DNA from: Isochrysis galbana
Taxonomy: Eukaryota; Haptophyta; Isochrysidales; Isochrysidaceae
Assembly: GCA_018136815.1 (NCBI GenBank)
Contig: CM030935.1
Span: forward strand, 2,330,192 to 2,394,191
Direction of reading: 5' to 3'
Length of the DNA stretch: 64,000 bases
Shown here: positions 18,079 to 27,303 of the stretch, in pieces
Position numbering within the stretch: position 1 is the stretch's first letter
How the letters are laid out: the number at the start of each line of letters is the position of its first letter
The notes under the pieces: generated by a model
What the model saw: only the letters and a program-made list of their open reading frames with translations
Database searches by the model: none
Told to the model about the DNA's origin: nothing
Position numbers and translations under genes: made by a program

Positions 18079-18546
18079 TCAAGTGTTGCAGCATTTCTTG
18101 TATTTTTTGCCACTGCCACAGGGACAAGGGTCGTTGGGCTTAGTTTTAGCCGATTTCGCCTCTGTCAACCCAGCCGCTTTCTTAACAAGAGGCTGGAAGC
18201 TCTTGTCCTTGTAGAGGACGAAACGGTGGTCCTCAGGCTTGGAAGAAATGACCTGCTTCCCCAAGTTGTTCGTCACGACGCCCCGCTGATGAGAGTCGTA
18301 ACATGTCTCACAGACGTCGTGGTTGGGACAGTCCTTGCATTTGTATCTGTATCCCACTATGGCGACACCACACCCATCACAGGTAATTCCAGGGTGCTCA
18401 CCGAAGTAAGCCGTCTTCTGCTCCTCCTCCTTAGCCCGCTTCAAGCGGAGTGCCTCAAGTTTGGCCTCGATCTCAGCCCGCTTGGCCGCCTGGGCGGCGG
18501 CGAGCTCTTCCGGCGTGCTTGCCGCTGAGGAGGGCGTCTCGGCCAT
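18079..18546 (-). CDS. ZZ zinc finger plus SEC-C motif protein (155 aa)
   Basis: Start taken at the ATG at 18546 (MAETPSSAASTPEELAAAQA); codons further upstream have no in-frame ATG. An Ala/Glu/Lys helix (residues ~15-45, likely coiled coil) precedes a ZZ-type zinc finger: HPGITCDGCGVAIVGYRYKC, then KDCPNHDVCETCYDSHQRG, with the Cys pairs and terminal Asp-x-His spaced as in ZZ domains. The C-terminus is a SEC-C motif, PNDPCPCGSGKKYKKCC, a zinc-binding tail known from bacterial SecA and many other proteins. ZZ domains bind peptides or histone tails, SEC-C commonly contacts ribosomes or partner proteins. The ZZ plus SEC-C pairing suggests a small protein-interaction adapter; the actual role is unknown. 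Confidence 0.88.
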   Translation of the reverse strand: MAETPSSAASTPEELAAAQAAKRAEIEAKLEALRLKRAKEEEQKTAYFGEHPGITCDGCGVAIVGYRYKCKDCPNHDVCETCYDSHQRGVVTNNLGKQVISSKPEDHRFVLYKDKSFQPLVKKAAGLTEAKSAKTKPNDPCPCGSGKKYKKCCNT

Positions 18547-18879
18547 CTGCGGCGCACAGAAAGGCCAAGCCGACGGGCGTGGCGCGAGACTGGCGACGAG
18601 TGGCCGCTCGGGCCGCGACGCCACGAATTCGGTGCAGAGAGACCTTTCTCTTTTCTTCTTTAAAATTTTAAAAAGAGAAATGTACTAGTCGTAGTAAGCC
18701 CCCACCCCTACCCCTACTATCAACAGTACTACCCATGAATTCGCCTAAGGGATCATGAGCCGTCACTTGGATCATTTAGCCGCCGTTGTCACTAACCGTT
18801 GCGCGCCGGTAGGAATCCTTGGTTCAGCGTCTGGAAATATTTGTACTTATAGTAATAAGTATAAGTAGTAAGTAGAAGC
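18547..18879. promoter_or_regulatory. Upstream region of the ZZ/SEC-C gene
   Basis: An A/T palindromic patch CTTTAAAATTTTAAAAAG (18659-18676) lies about 115 bp upstream of the start codon on an otherwise G/C-rich background. It is a plausible core-promoter position but no functional evidence exists. The rest of the stretch holds no gene. Confidence 0.3.
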
Positions 18880-19420
18880 AACTAAGTTTATACTTATACT
18901 TGGTTCGCCCATGGGGGGGCACGAGGCCCCCCCTCTTCTCCACTCCTCCCCTGCCGTGGGGGAGGAACCACCCATCCTCCTGGCATGCCTGATGGCTTGC
19001 CAGGAGGGGACTGCCCTGCTGACCCACTCTCTTCCCCACAGGCTCGCCTGGTTCGTTCGCTCGTCGCAGCCCCGGCGTGGCCAGCCCATTGCTCCAACCC
19101 CTCCTCCCCCCGTGTTCGACAGGCAGACAGGTGCAGGGTGGGGGCCCCTGAGGCTCAGGAGCACCAGCGAGGGAGAGGCAGGGGAGGCCAGGGCTCAGCG
19201 CTCAGCCCCAGCCTCCTCTCCCCCCTGAGTTGGCCTCCATGAGCCTCCGGGGGTCGTCAATGGGCAATGGGCAGCTGCAGGCCTGCCGCAGGCGCGCCAT
19301 CGCGCGTGCCGCAGGAAAGGGGAGAGAGCGCGCGGAGAAGGGGGTGGGCGGAGCGAGAGTTCCGCTTACCGAAAAATAGGTAAGTCCCGCACCTGTTTAC
19401 AGGATAAGTCGGGACTGAGG
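18880..19420 (+). repeat. Hairpin-headed G/C-rich repeat, family B, plus copy
   Basis: Head AACTAAGTTTATACTTATAC-TTGGTT (18880-18905), then CGCCCATGGGGGGGCACGAG and a C-run. The body contains CCACCCATCCTCCTGGCATG, CTGATGGCTTGCCAGGAG, GACAGGCAGACAGGTGCAGG, CTCAGGAGC..CAGCGAGGGAGAGGCAGG and CTGCAGGCCTGCCGCAGGCG. Each block recurs in inverted order at 52770-53283. It ends with GGGTGGGCGGAGCGAGAG and AAAATAGGTAAGTCCCGCAC-CTGTTTACAG, similar to 16585-16625. Confidence 0.88.
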
Positions 19421-19529
19421 CCGCCGCCAGCCCGGTAGGCGTATATAGGAGGAACGGGAGAGCGGATCACCGGCCCTGCAAAGTGAAGTGGCGTGTCGCC
19501 TCGTGATCCTGTACATTGTACTTTAATGA

Positions 19530-19605
19530 GGGGGTCGAGCTTATACCGTCCACATGGGGTTAGTTGCCAAAAAAACAACCAAACCTGAGGTTGCACCCTC
19601 TACCT
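19530..19605 (+). repeat. Short dispersed repeat, copy 2 (partner at 2180-2246)
   Basis: GCTTATACCGTCCACATGGG then GTTAGTTGCCAAAAAAACAA and CCAAACCTGAGGTTG, nearly identical to 2185-2240. Confidence 0.7.
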
Positions 19606-19610
19606 CTATC

Positions 19611-19770
19611 TAAGTTGGCTCCACCCACTGAACAAGTTGGTTCCAACCTGATGAACAAGTTGGCTCCACCCACTGAACAAGTTGGCTCCACCCTGAACAA
19701 GTTGGCTCCAGCCACTGAACAAGTTGGCTCCACCCTGAACAGGTTGGCTCCACCAACTGAACAAGTTGCG
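19611..19770 (+). repeat. Minisatellite, ~22-27-bp unit AACAAGTTGGCTCCACC
   Basis: About seven units of AACAAGTTGGCTCCACCCACTG alternate with a shorter form lacking the last bases. The units stay in frame to spell L-A-P-P-T-E-Q-V-G-S, but no gene context supports translation. Confidence 0.9.
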
Positions 19771-20219
19771 TAACGGTAAAAACAAACTCAAATCCTCGAT
19801 TTTCGAGACGAAAATCGGCGAACTCGAACTTGATTGAGCCCGAGGAGAATCCGAATCAGCGAATCAGCACGCCTAGCGCGACCACGACGGACATAGGAGA
19901 CGGTACGTAACGAAGAATGCTCGTGCCCAGGCCGAAGTATTCACCGAAGGTCTGAATACAACAACAACAAAAAAATAGTTAGTGGTTCCGCGGCCGCGTG
20001 TGCGGTGAGAATGTTGAATAAATATAAATTTTAGACAGCAAGCGAAAAGCGATTGATCGGAATGACCTCAACCCACTTTTTACACCGGGACAAAACGAAA
20101 AACTAGTACCAAGCGCAGACTCCTAGAGACGGCTACCAAGCTGGGGATAGCGTACCTATTGAGGAACGCGGAACGCACGATATAAAGTATATTCAGAAGC
20201 ACTCAATACTCAACCGGCA

Positions 20220-20465
20220 TCACATTTTTGACTCCGACTCAAGCATAACCTTGCTACATTAAACCAGGGCACACAACCGGGACACAAAAGGCAACCACGA
20301 ACGAAGACCCAGAAGGCCTGCCCATACCCCACACTCTGAACCACGGCTACACCAGGCCTATGGTATTGCACCTGCACCTGGGCCGTAAACCGAAGAATAA
20401 GGAATGAAGGGGGAATAGAAGTAAGGGCGATGTCGATGGCGAGGTAGTGTGACCTGGAACGTAGT
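20220..20465 (+). mobile_element. LINE 3' end, split by a solo LTR (continues at 22679)
   Basis: Blocks CACAAAAGGCAACCACGAAC, AGGCCTGCCCATACCCCACA, TATGGTATTGCACCTGCACC, AATAAGGAATGAAGGGGGAA and AGGGCGATGTCGATGGCGAG lead to GTGACCTGGAACGTAGT at 20465. The continuation AGGTGTTAGCCCAGAATCTT-CAGAT is found at 22679-22703, on the other side of the LTR. The duplicated GTAGT lies at both junctions. Confidence 0.88.
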
Positions 20466-22673
20466 TGACGAATTGGGATGGCCCATAGGGCCTGAGGGCA
20501 ATGAGGAAGGAGGCAGACCGGCGGCAGGCGCGGCGGAGGAGACGACTTCGGAGACGCTGACGGGCTGAGGCCCGTCAGCAGAGGAAGGCGGGCAGGCGGG
20601 CTTGAGCGAGGGCGAGGACGGCGGCGAGAGCGACATCGAGCGAGAGGCGAGAGGCGAGGGTGAGTGAGAGGAGGGCTGTGTTGGCAGGGGCTGGTGAGGC
20701 AAGGAGAGTTTGTAGGGTACGAGTGTTACGAGAGCGAGAGCGACGAGAGCGAGAGCGACGGATGACGACTGACGACAAGACGTCGGATCCAACGATGCTG
20801 CGACACCGACTCACGAACACACTAGAATCATTCACCCAAACCAAGCAAAACATGAAATAACCGAGACCCCACATCGCCGGTAACTCAAACACGTCGCGAG
20901 AGACAGAGAGAGAGAGCGAGAGAGAGAGAGAATCCGCAGCGACGGTCGGAGCGTGTCTTCGCTTTGGATTTTCCCACCAAGGCGGAAAGTCGAAGAGGAA
21001 CGTTATGTCGCGCAACAACGGCGATCACATTGGATACAGATCGCAGCGAGGTATCCTTGCAATCGAAGAAATCTTGCTGTTGAGCGTGGACCTTCTAGAC
21101 GTTTCTATCGAGCAACCCCGAGTAGCAACCAAGGCTTCGCTTTGGATTTTCCCACCAAGGCGGAAAGTCGAAGAGGAACGTTATGTCTAGGCCCAGGTCA
21201 GGATTTCGGAAATTTTTTTCAAAATTTGGGGGTGGGTTTACTCACAGATTTCGGGGCGAAATTTCGCAAAATTTGGGGGGCTCCTGCAGCGCCCTCGCAA
21301 AATTTGGGGGCTCCTGCAGCCCCCCCCCCCCCCGCCCCCCATCACTCCCATCACCCCATCTCCCATATCCATATCCTAACTTTAACTTAGGGGAAGGGGG
21401 GATCCTATACCTAGGGAGAAGGGCGGGGGGGGGGGGGGGGGTAGTAAGTAGTAAGGGCGGGAGGCGGGAGAGAGAGGGGAGAGGGTAGGGTAGGCTAAGA
21501 GTGAAGGGCGGGAGAGGGGGGGTAAGAAAGGGCGCGAGAGGAGGGGTAGTAAAGGCGGGAGAGGGGGGGGGAGCCGCGGGGGCGCCGGAGAGAAGAGAGC
21601 GAGAGAGCGCGAGCGCGATCCGCAGACCGCAGACCGCAGACCATCATGTTTGGCGATGGACAAATGAGTGCCTTGGCCGATCAGATTCAATGTGGGTTGA
21701 TGTTGCGGTATAATCACACCGGTGACCTTGAGTAAGGAGTGAGTAATATGTTAGTAGAGTACGTGTGTGATGTGTGTCATTGTGCAAGTACTTTAATAAT
21801 TAACGTTGCGCGTTGCGCAAACGAGAGTCAATGAGTGTCAATCCTCGCTCTATCTAGGTGAAAAGTGAAAAGCCCATTCATGTAGCCAAATACAGATAGC
21901 AGCGGCGGCGGGGCTATATGCAATGTGCTATATAGTATAGGTAGCTAGGTCAGGCTAGCGCGCGAGCGCGGGAGCGCTCGCACCTCGCAAAATATTTGCG
22001 AAATTTGGGGCAGTGAACGCGAAATCTGAGCGAAATATCCGAAGAAATTTGGGCGGGTTTCAAACGAAATTCTGACCTGGCCCTAGTTATGTCGCGCAAC
22101 AACGGCGATCACATTGGATACAGATCGCAGCGAGGTATCCTTGCAATCGAAGAAATCTTGCTGTTGAGCGTGGACCTTCTAGACGTTTCTATCGAGCAAC
22201 CCCGAGTAGCAACCAAGGGAGGAGAAAACCAAAAACCAACGGGACCAAGGGCTTCCATCTTCCATGCAACTTGCATCAAGGGGAAAGATAACCCAAAACC
22301 AAAGCAGGGAATCTAAATCAATCTCCAAGGGGAGATGGCAAACCAAGGACCAAGGAGAAAGATTCCCTCACCCAAGCAGCGAACCTAAATCGATCTCCGA
22401 GGGGAGATGGCAAACCAAACCTGATTGCCCCCAGAAGCAGGTAAAGAAACGCGGGGAGATAGCGAATTAAACCTTTTGCGAGGCGCCTGGGAGGAAGAAA
22501 GGTGTGGAAACTTCCCTTCTCTTCGAGAGAAAGAGAGAGGGCGCTCCACAACCCTAGATCCTAGGCGTCCACGCGAAGTTTTTGACCGAGAACGAGAACG
22601 AGAGAATTATAACGATAAATACCGAACGAAGAGGAGAGAGAAGCCTAACGAGCGTCGATTCGCGAATGCGACA
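20466..22673 (+). mobile_element. Solo LTR with nested insertion (copy 1)
   Basis: Begins TGACGAATTGGGATGGCCCA and ends GATTCGCGAATGCGACA, with GTAGT duplicated on both sides (20461-20465, 22674-22678). TG..CA ends and a 5-bp duplication are the hallmarks of an LTR retrotransposon; no internal coding region is present, so this is a solo LTR. A second copy (32631-33595) shares the ends and most of the body. Copy 1 additionally contains a 178-bp tandem duplication (20958-21135 / 21136 onward), an 898-bp hAT element (21188-22085) and about 170 bp around 22219-22400 missing from copy 2. Short GCGAGAGCGACGAGAGC repeats and a GA tract lie in the 5' half. Confidence 0.92.
21180..22093. mobile_element. 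Non-autonomous hAT-like element (21188-22085) with 8-bp duplication
   Basis: GTTATGTC is present at 21180-21187 and at 22086-22093. The element's left end is TAGGCCCAGGTCAGGATTTC; the right end read inward is TAGGGCCAGGTCAGAATTTC, two mismatches in 20. Behind both ends GAAATT/AAATTTGGG blocks follow. The interior is simple C-runs, G-runs and purine tracts without a transposase. Removing it and one target copy restores the tandem duplication of the host LTR exactly. Confidence 0.93.
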
Positions 22674-22706
22674 GTAGTAGGTGTTAGCCCAGAATCTTCA
22701 GATTTT

Positions 22707-23448
22707 TTTCAATCCTTGTTTGTGCACATGCATGGCTTCACTCTTCACTCTCAACTATCCGTTCATTTTTTGTCCAACGCACAGCCCACCACCACCATAA
22801 ACATCAAATCACACATGCACACTACTCTACGTGCGTGCGCATGCCAAGACCAACACCAACACCAGCACAAAAACAATCAAGGTCCAAGATCAATAGCCCA
22901 TCGGTGGGCAAGTTTGGTTGGTTGATGCTGCGTCTTTGACTAGGAGGGCGGATCTTTGGTATGACCAACACATTGGTGACGGTGTAAGCCCGAGTTGGGT
23001 GTGTCAAGAGGCATTTCCATCGACCACAGCGCGATGATGACCCCATGGTCGTGACTGTGCATTCATGTCGGCGGGTGCTTCGGAGTGTCAATGTCGACCA
23101 TGCGTCTATTCCTACCCATACGTCGGTGCGTGTGCAATGTATGGCAGCTTCGAGATAGCTCACACGTTAGTCTGGCTACACAGCCAAGACCATTGAGCTG
23201 CGAGATTCGCAATTCGATCAGTTACACAGCCGCGGCCGCAACACAGCCGTGACCATTGAGCTGCGAGAGTCTTCCGTCGATCGAGCAGACATTAAATATT
23301 GATTGTGCGAGCTCCATTTGGCCCAATGCATCGCAAGCCAGTTTCGGATAGACGTAGGCTATGGCAGGTAGTGTCCTTGGGTGAATCTTGGCACCTACTC
23401 ATCAGGTGCAGGTATGTTCGAACGCGTCCATCTGTGGGATTCATTTCC
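22707..23448. other. Intergenic, no gene seen
   Basis: Mixed sequence downstream of the minus-strand MPV17-like gene. A/C-rich CAACACCAACACCAGCAC tract at 22850-22870. A repeated ACACAGCC..GACCATTGAGCTGCGAG unit at 23185-23265 occurs twice. Confidence 0.5.
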
Positions 23449-24359
23449 CTACATAGGCTCGATCGTGCCCGGCCGCTCTGCAGATGGCCGATATGCGCCG
23501 CGTGTCATTGAGAGCACCACCATGTACGAAAAAGAGAGGGCGGCAACCCAAGGCATTCTTAGATGAGGTGGTATTACGCCTGGATGGGGAATGGCAAGGG
23601 GGGAGAGGGGAAGGTCAGGCCCACGACGAGATGAGCACATGCTGGAATTTCTACCAACAACCGTAGATACTACGCGCATTTCGGGACCAGCGCAGCGCTC
23701 AGCAACGTCAGGCGCTGTTTTCATGCACGCACCAAAAGTGATCATATGGCCAGGAAACCACACTGCCCAAGTGTTCCTGAGGTCCTCTCGGATGCCCTCC
23801 GAGTAGTTACGCATTGCAGTGACAAATGTCCCGGGTCCAAGAGAATGCGTGTGCATCCACTCCCTCAACGTGTAGAAGGCTGGGAAGAAGAATATGGGGT
23901 CGGCGATCAGATTGACAGCACAAACTTTCCGTATAATGTTGCCTATTGAGCGGCCCGGGAAGCGATGCTCCAATAACTGCAGGGTTGGGAGGATGGTCAG
24001 CTCAACTGGCAAGCAAGACGCCAAGGAACCACAACATGCAACACCCGTGTCGTGACGCTGCGCGCGTGCCAGAGCCAGATTGCGGTTGTGTGCGGGCAGC
24101 GAGAGGGAGAGCGCACATGATTGATGACAACGTACTGGAAGCACCCTTGGTAGGAGAATCCGAAGAGTGCAAAGGTGGCGGCTCGCCTGGGCTCAATCGA
24201 GCCGCTTCGTTCGACGTACGTCTGCACAAACACGTCGGCGGCACCCGCCTTGGCGGCTGTGACTGCCATAGAGGTGGCAACCGGCCGCCGTGCAGCCACA
24301 CCGTCGAGGAAGCCGATCGCGGGACCGAATGCGCGGCGGAGCGGCATCGCAATGTGCAT
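23449..24359 (-). CDS. Mpv17/PMP22 family membrane protein, three exons (205 aa)
   Basis: Exons complement(24117..24359), (23733..23976) and (23449..23579); introns of 140 and 153 bp begin GTGCGC and GTGCGT and end CTGCAG and ATCCAG. The phases close exactly (0 and 1). Exon 1 gives LDGVAARRPVATSMAVTAAK and RRAATFALFGFSYQGCF, the N-terminal membrane segments; exon 2 gives ADPIFFFPAFYTLREW and EDLRNTWAVWFPGHMITF, the family's W-x-V-W-P-x-x-x-x-N/T-F region; exon 3 completes GVIPPHLRMPWVAALSFSYM. Mpv17 proteins are four-span channels of the mitochondrial inner membrane or peroxisome. Length is typical. Whether it is mitochondrial or peroxisomal cannot be told. Confidence 0.9.
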
Positions 24360-24475
24360 GGCCCAGAGCTCGAGAATATGCGGCCGAATTGTCTCCCTTG
24401 TCCCCCTCTCGCTCCGTGCAGGGCGCGCCGCGTCGATGCCCCGGCCGGGCTCGGCAACGGCAGCACTGTGCGGAA

Positions 24476-24508
<33 letters not shown>

Positions 24509-25149
24509 GAGAGAGAGCACCCCTGCACCTCTTGTTCGATGGAAAGACAGAGCGACGGTCGTCCCCTTCTCTGGACGTAGGTGGGGTGTATTTGTACTAG
24601 TACTCCTGCGTCGGAAGCAGAGAAAAGACAACAACAGAGAGAGAAGTGAACTCTACAAGACAAGAGAGAGAGACAAATCATGCTGAGAGAGAAGTGAGAA
24701 AAGGAGTACAACAATTTTTGCGGTGTGCGATACAGAATAGAATCAAGCAGAATCAAGAGAAGAGAGAACAGAAAATTTCGTAAAGGAGGAGGAGAGAGAG
24801 AGATAGCACGAGTAGAGCCAGCTGGGACCGGAGCCCGGGTGTCGAGAAGAAGGGAGAGAATGAATATGAGAGGAGAGAGGCGGGGACGTCGGCCGCCCCG
24901 TCGCCGCCGGGTGTTGGAAAAAGAAAACTCGGGATCGGCATAGCTGCTCGCTAGTAGAGTAGTTCAGTAGAGCCAGAGTAGTTGTAAAGTAGTTGTTGCT
25001 GGATCTGGAGATCTGGATGCGCTGGTGCTGGTCCCCCCTTCCCCCCCCCCTTCCACTCTCACTCTCCCCCCGCCCCCTTCTCACTCTGCATCGGCCCAAA
25101 ATGCTGCTCCATCTTCATCGAAGTAGTAGTCATCCTCATCCTCGGTTTG
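24360..25149. other. Purine-rich upstream region and GA microsatellites
   Basis: GA repeats at 24477-24518 and scattered GAGAGA tracts up to 24930, then a C-run at 25020-25080. No gene is supported; the frames that cross it are compositional. It contains the promoter side of the MPV17-like gene. Confidence 0.6.
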
Positions 25150-25335
25150 GAGCGCCGCCACCCAAAAACGCTGGCGCCTGACGGGCCCCGCCAACTGGGA
25201 AGGAAGACTACCGCTACCGGACGGCGTATGGGCCCACCTGGCAGAAATATACACCTCACCAATGCTGACGACGAGGGACACGCACCTCCATTACCATTAC
25301 AAACACATCACACACAGGCGCATAGCAACAGCCAA
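25150..25335 (+). pseudogene. LINE C-terminal fragment
   Basis: In the frame starting at 25166 the sequence reads KRWRLTGPANWEGRLPLPDG then VWAHLAEIYTSPMLTTRDTH and HYKHITHRRIATA. This aligns residue for residue with the inverted fragment at 26290-26514 (RRRLVTGPDNWGKKLQLPDE, VWAHLAEIYTSPMMRARDTH). Only about 60 codons remain. Confidence 0.85.
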
Positions 25336-25354
25336 AAGCCAAAAGATCCTAGTC

Positions 25355-25490
25355 CTAGATGGGAATAAATACGTATTCACCGTATTTGTACGCGCGTACG
25401 CAGACCAAATATAGACCGACCGTATTTGCCGTATTTGAAACCCCCTCCGTCCTCCGTATTTGCCCCCGTATTTGGAAGTTGAAGTAGAAG
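25355..25490 (+). repeat. CGTATTTG-rich repeat, copy 1
   Basis: Starts CCTAGATGGGAATAAATACG and contains seven or more copies of (C)GTATTTG at irregular spacing. A second copy at 61350-61500 starts CCTAGATGGGAGCAGAAATA and has the same motif. Both are adjacent to LINE-derived sequence. Confidence 0.7.
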
Positions 25491-25504
25491 CAGTGAAATA
25501 AATA

Positions 25505-25830
25505 AAATAATTAATGTTATATATCCTAGCCAACCCCACTAGCTAATTGGACACAACTTTTCACTTTTCCGTCCCGGAATCCCGCCATGCCTGACGAGCC
25601 AGGTGTCCGAGTGCTACCGGGGGGAGGGGGCACTGCCCCCTCCCCTCGATATTTGTCCTCCCCCCAGTGCACGCACCGACCCCGCGCACCCCGCGCGTCC
25701 TCTCGTCGATCTTCGAGTCCACGCTGGGGGAAAACCCCTTTCCCCCCCCCTCCATACCCGCCATGGCAGGAAGGAAAGGTGCGAGTAGCCCGATGCCCGC
25801 CCATGCACGCCTGATCTTGATGCCTGCGCG
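25505..25830 (+). repeat. Dispersed repeat D, copy 1 (partner 53290-53640)
   Basis: Shares ATCCTAGCCAACCCC, CTAGCTAATTGG, CACAACTTTTCA, CCCGGAATCCCGCCATGCCT, GACGAGCCAG.TGTCCGAGTG and GGGGAGGGGGCACTGCCCCC with the copy at 53290, in the same orientation. In copy 2 TAGCCAA pairs with TTGGCTA, forming a stem near its start. Another hairpin-headed element of the same general design. Confidence 0.85.
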
Positions 25831-25863
25831 CAGCATCTCACGCACGCCCTCTCTCTCTCTCTC

Positions 25864-26178
25864 TTGCCCTACACGCCAGGTAAGCGACTATGTACTATGT
25901 CGCCGCGGTGGCTCGCAACAGACAACAGACAACGCGGACGTGCTGTGCAGCTGTGCATGCTTGTGAGGAGTATGAGGCGGAGGACAGGGATCAAGGCGCG
26001 GCGGGCCATTGACGCCGCAGGTCTTTCTGAATGGTGGCCGCTTGTTGAACAGATTGCAGGTGCATTCCAATATCTAGAAGACCGCCTGAACGACAGCTGC
26101 CAGTCGCCGTACTGGTGCAAGGAGCAATACCGCATAAGCGGTAAGCGGCCTCCTCCGCGCGTTCAAACCGGGCTTCGC
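25864..26178 (+). CDS. Unrecognised reading frame, possibly an exon
   Basis: The stretch from 25960 reads LVRSMRRRTGIKARRAIDAA then GLSEWWPLVEQIAGAFQYLE and DRLNDSCQSPYW, a composition typical of a folded protein. It is followed at 26139 by a possible splice donor (CGGTAAGC). Upstream is a CT microsatellite ending in CCAG, which could act as acceptor. No family is recognised and the downstream side is occupied by an inverted LINE fragment, so this is more likely a stranded exon than a working gene. Confidence 0.3.
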
Positions 26179-26514
26179 TTATGGCCGCGTTGACATGGCC
26201 TGGGTGCATGACCTTGCCTGCCTGCCTTCCTTCACAAACCTCTCTAGTCGCGGGCACTCTCCGAGGTGTGTAGAGGATTCGTCCGCTACTTTGCAGAAGC
26301 GGCATGTTCTATCACGATTTGCAAATCTGTTGCCCGTGGCTATGCGCCTGTGTGTGATGTGTTTGTAGTGAAGGTGAGTGTCTCTCGCTCTCATCATCGG
26401 CGAGGTGTATATTTCCGCTAGGTGCGCCCATACCTCGTCCGGTAGCTGAAGCTTTTTTCCCCAGTTGTCGGGTCCCGTGACGAGTCGCCTGCGTTTATTG
26501 GCGGTTTTTTGCAT
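26179..26514 (-). pseudogene. LINE C-terminal fragment with zinc knuckle
   Basis: The minus strand reads RRRLVTGPDNWGKKLQLPDE, VWAHLAEIYTSPMMRARDTH, HYKHITHRRIATGNRFANRD and CRFCKVADESSTHLGECP. The last is a C-x2-C-x8-H-x3-C knuckle typical of the C-terminal end of LINE ORF2 proteins. The frame breaks off after FVKEGRQ. It overlaps in homology with the plus-strand fragment at 25150-25335, so the two are independent insertions. Confidence 0.88.
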
Positions 26515-26739
26515 AGATAGCCTTCGCTAAGAGGTCTACTCCCATTTCGTCTAGCTAGCGTCTAGGCGCGTTTTGCCTTCTAGCGTGTACTCGTCCGGGA
26601 GCGGGAATCCGATAGCGCGGACGGGGACGGATCTCGGGGGAATCGCGTGTCATGAAACAACCGCCCCCAAATAACCTTATTGGCCCCAGGGCGCGACCCC
26701 GCAAATTCTGTACTGTTAGAGCCCCAGCGCGTGTGCAGT

Positions 26740-26905
26740 AGAGAGGGGGCGAGGGGGCGGCGGTAAAACCCACCATTTTCCTCGGGCCTCGGGAGTTTTT
26801 CGTGGCGGCAGGTGAGCCCCCCTGGAGTTCTTTTTGGGCTTGGGAGGACGGTCAAAAAATGCAGCCGCCCCCACATGTTAGTAGTTATAAATCACTGTAT
26901 GACCG
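26740..26905 (-). repeat. Dispersed repeat R, diverged minus copy
   Basis: Plus strand GGCGGCAGGTGAGCCCCCCT, GGAGTTCTTTTTGGGCTTGG, GACGGTCAAAAAATGCAGCC and GTATGACCGCCCTACTT correspond to the 14100-14290 copy in the same orientation. Confidence 0.7.
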
Positions 26906-27303
26906 CCCTACTTTGGAGGACCAGAGTGTTCCGTGTTCCGCGTTCGGGGTGCAAGCGCAAGCCTAGAATCATCAAGATTTTTTCCGACAACAATAAACAA
27001 AATCTGGATTAGTCAAGTAGAGGCAGGGCCACAACACCAGCAAAATCAAGTTCAAGAAGGGCGGGCAGAGGCCGGGGTAGAGAGAGGGCTAGGAGCGGAG
27101 TTGGCAATCTTGAAGAGCCTTCCGCAAGAATCCGCCCCAAAAAATGAGTACTACGAACCATTGACGTTTATGTATGCACCCACGCACAGCCGCCCGAGGA
27201 ATATTGATCGACGTAAAGGTTCAAGTGATCAAGTTCTGTATGTGCGTTAATCAAACGCAGTGAGCAATAGCATGCGCCACGCCAAGAGGTTTGCAAACTG
27301 ACA
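26906..27303. other. Intergenic, 3' flank of the transporter gene
   Basis: CCTAGAATCATCAAGATTTT at 26962 resembles a diverged LINE 3' tip. No gene seen. Confidence 0.4.

Noticed and set aside
19611..19770. Regular repeats considered as a CRISPR array
   Set aside because: Units are adjacent without unique spacers and the context is eukaryotic; it is a minisatellite.
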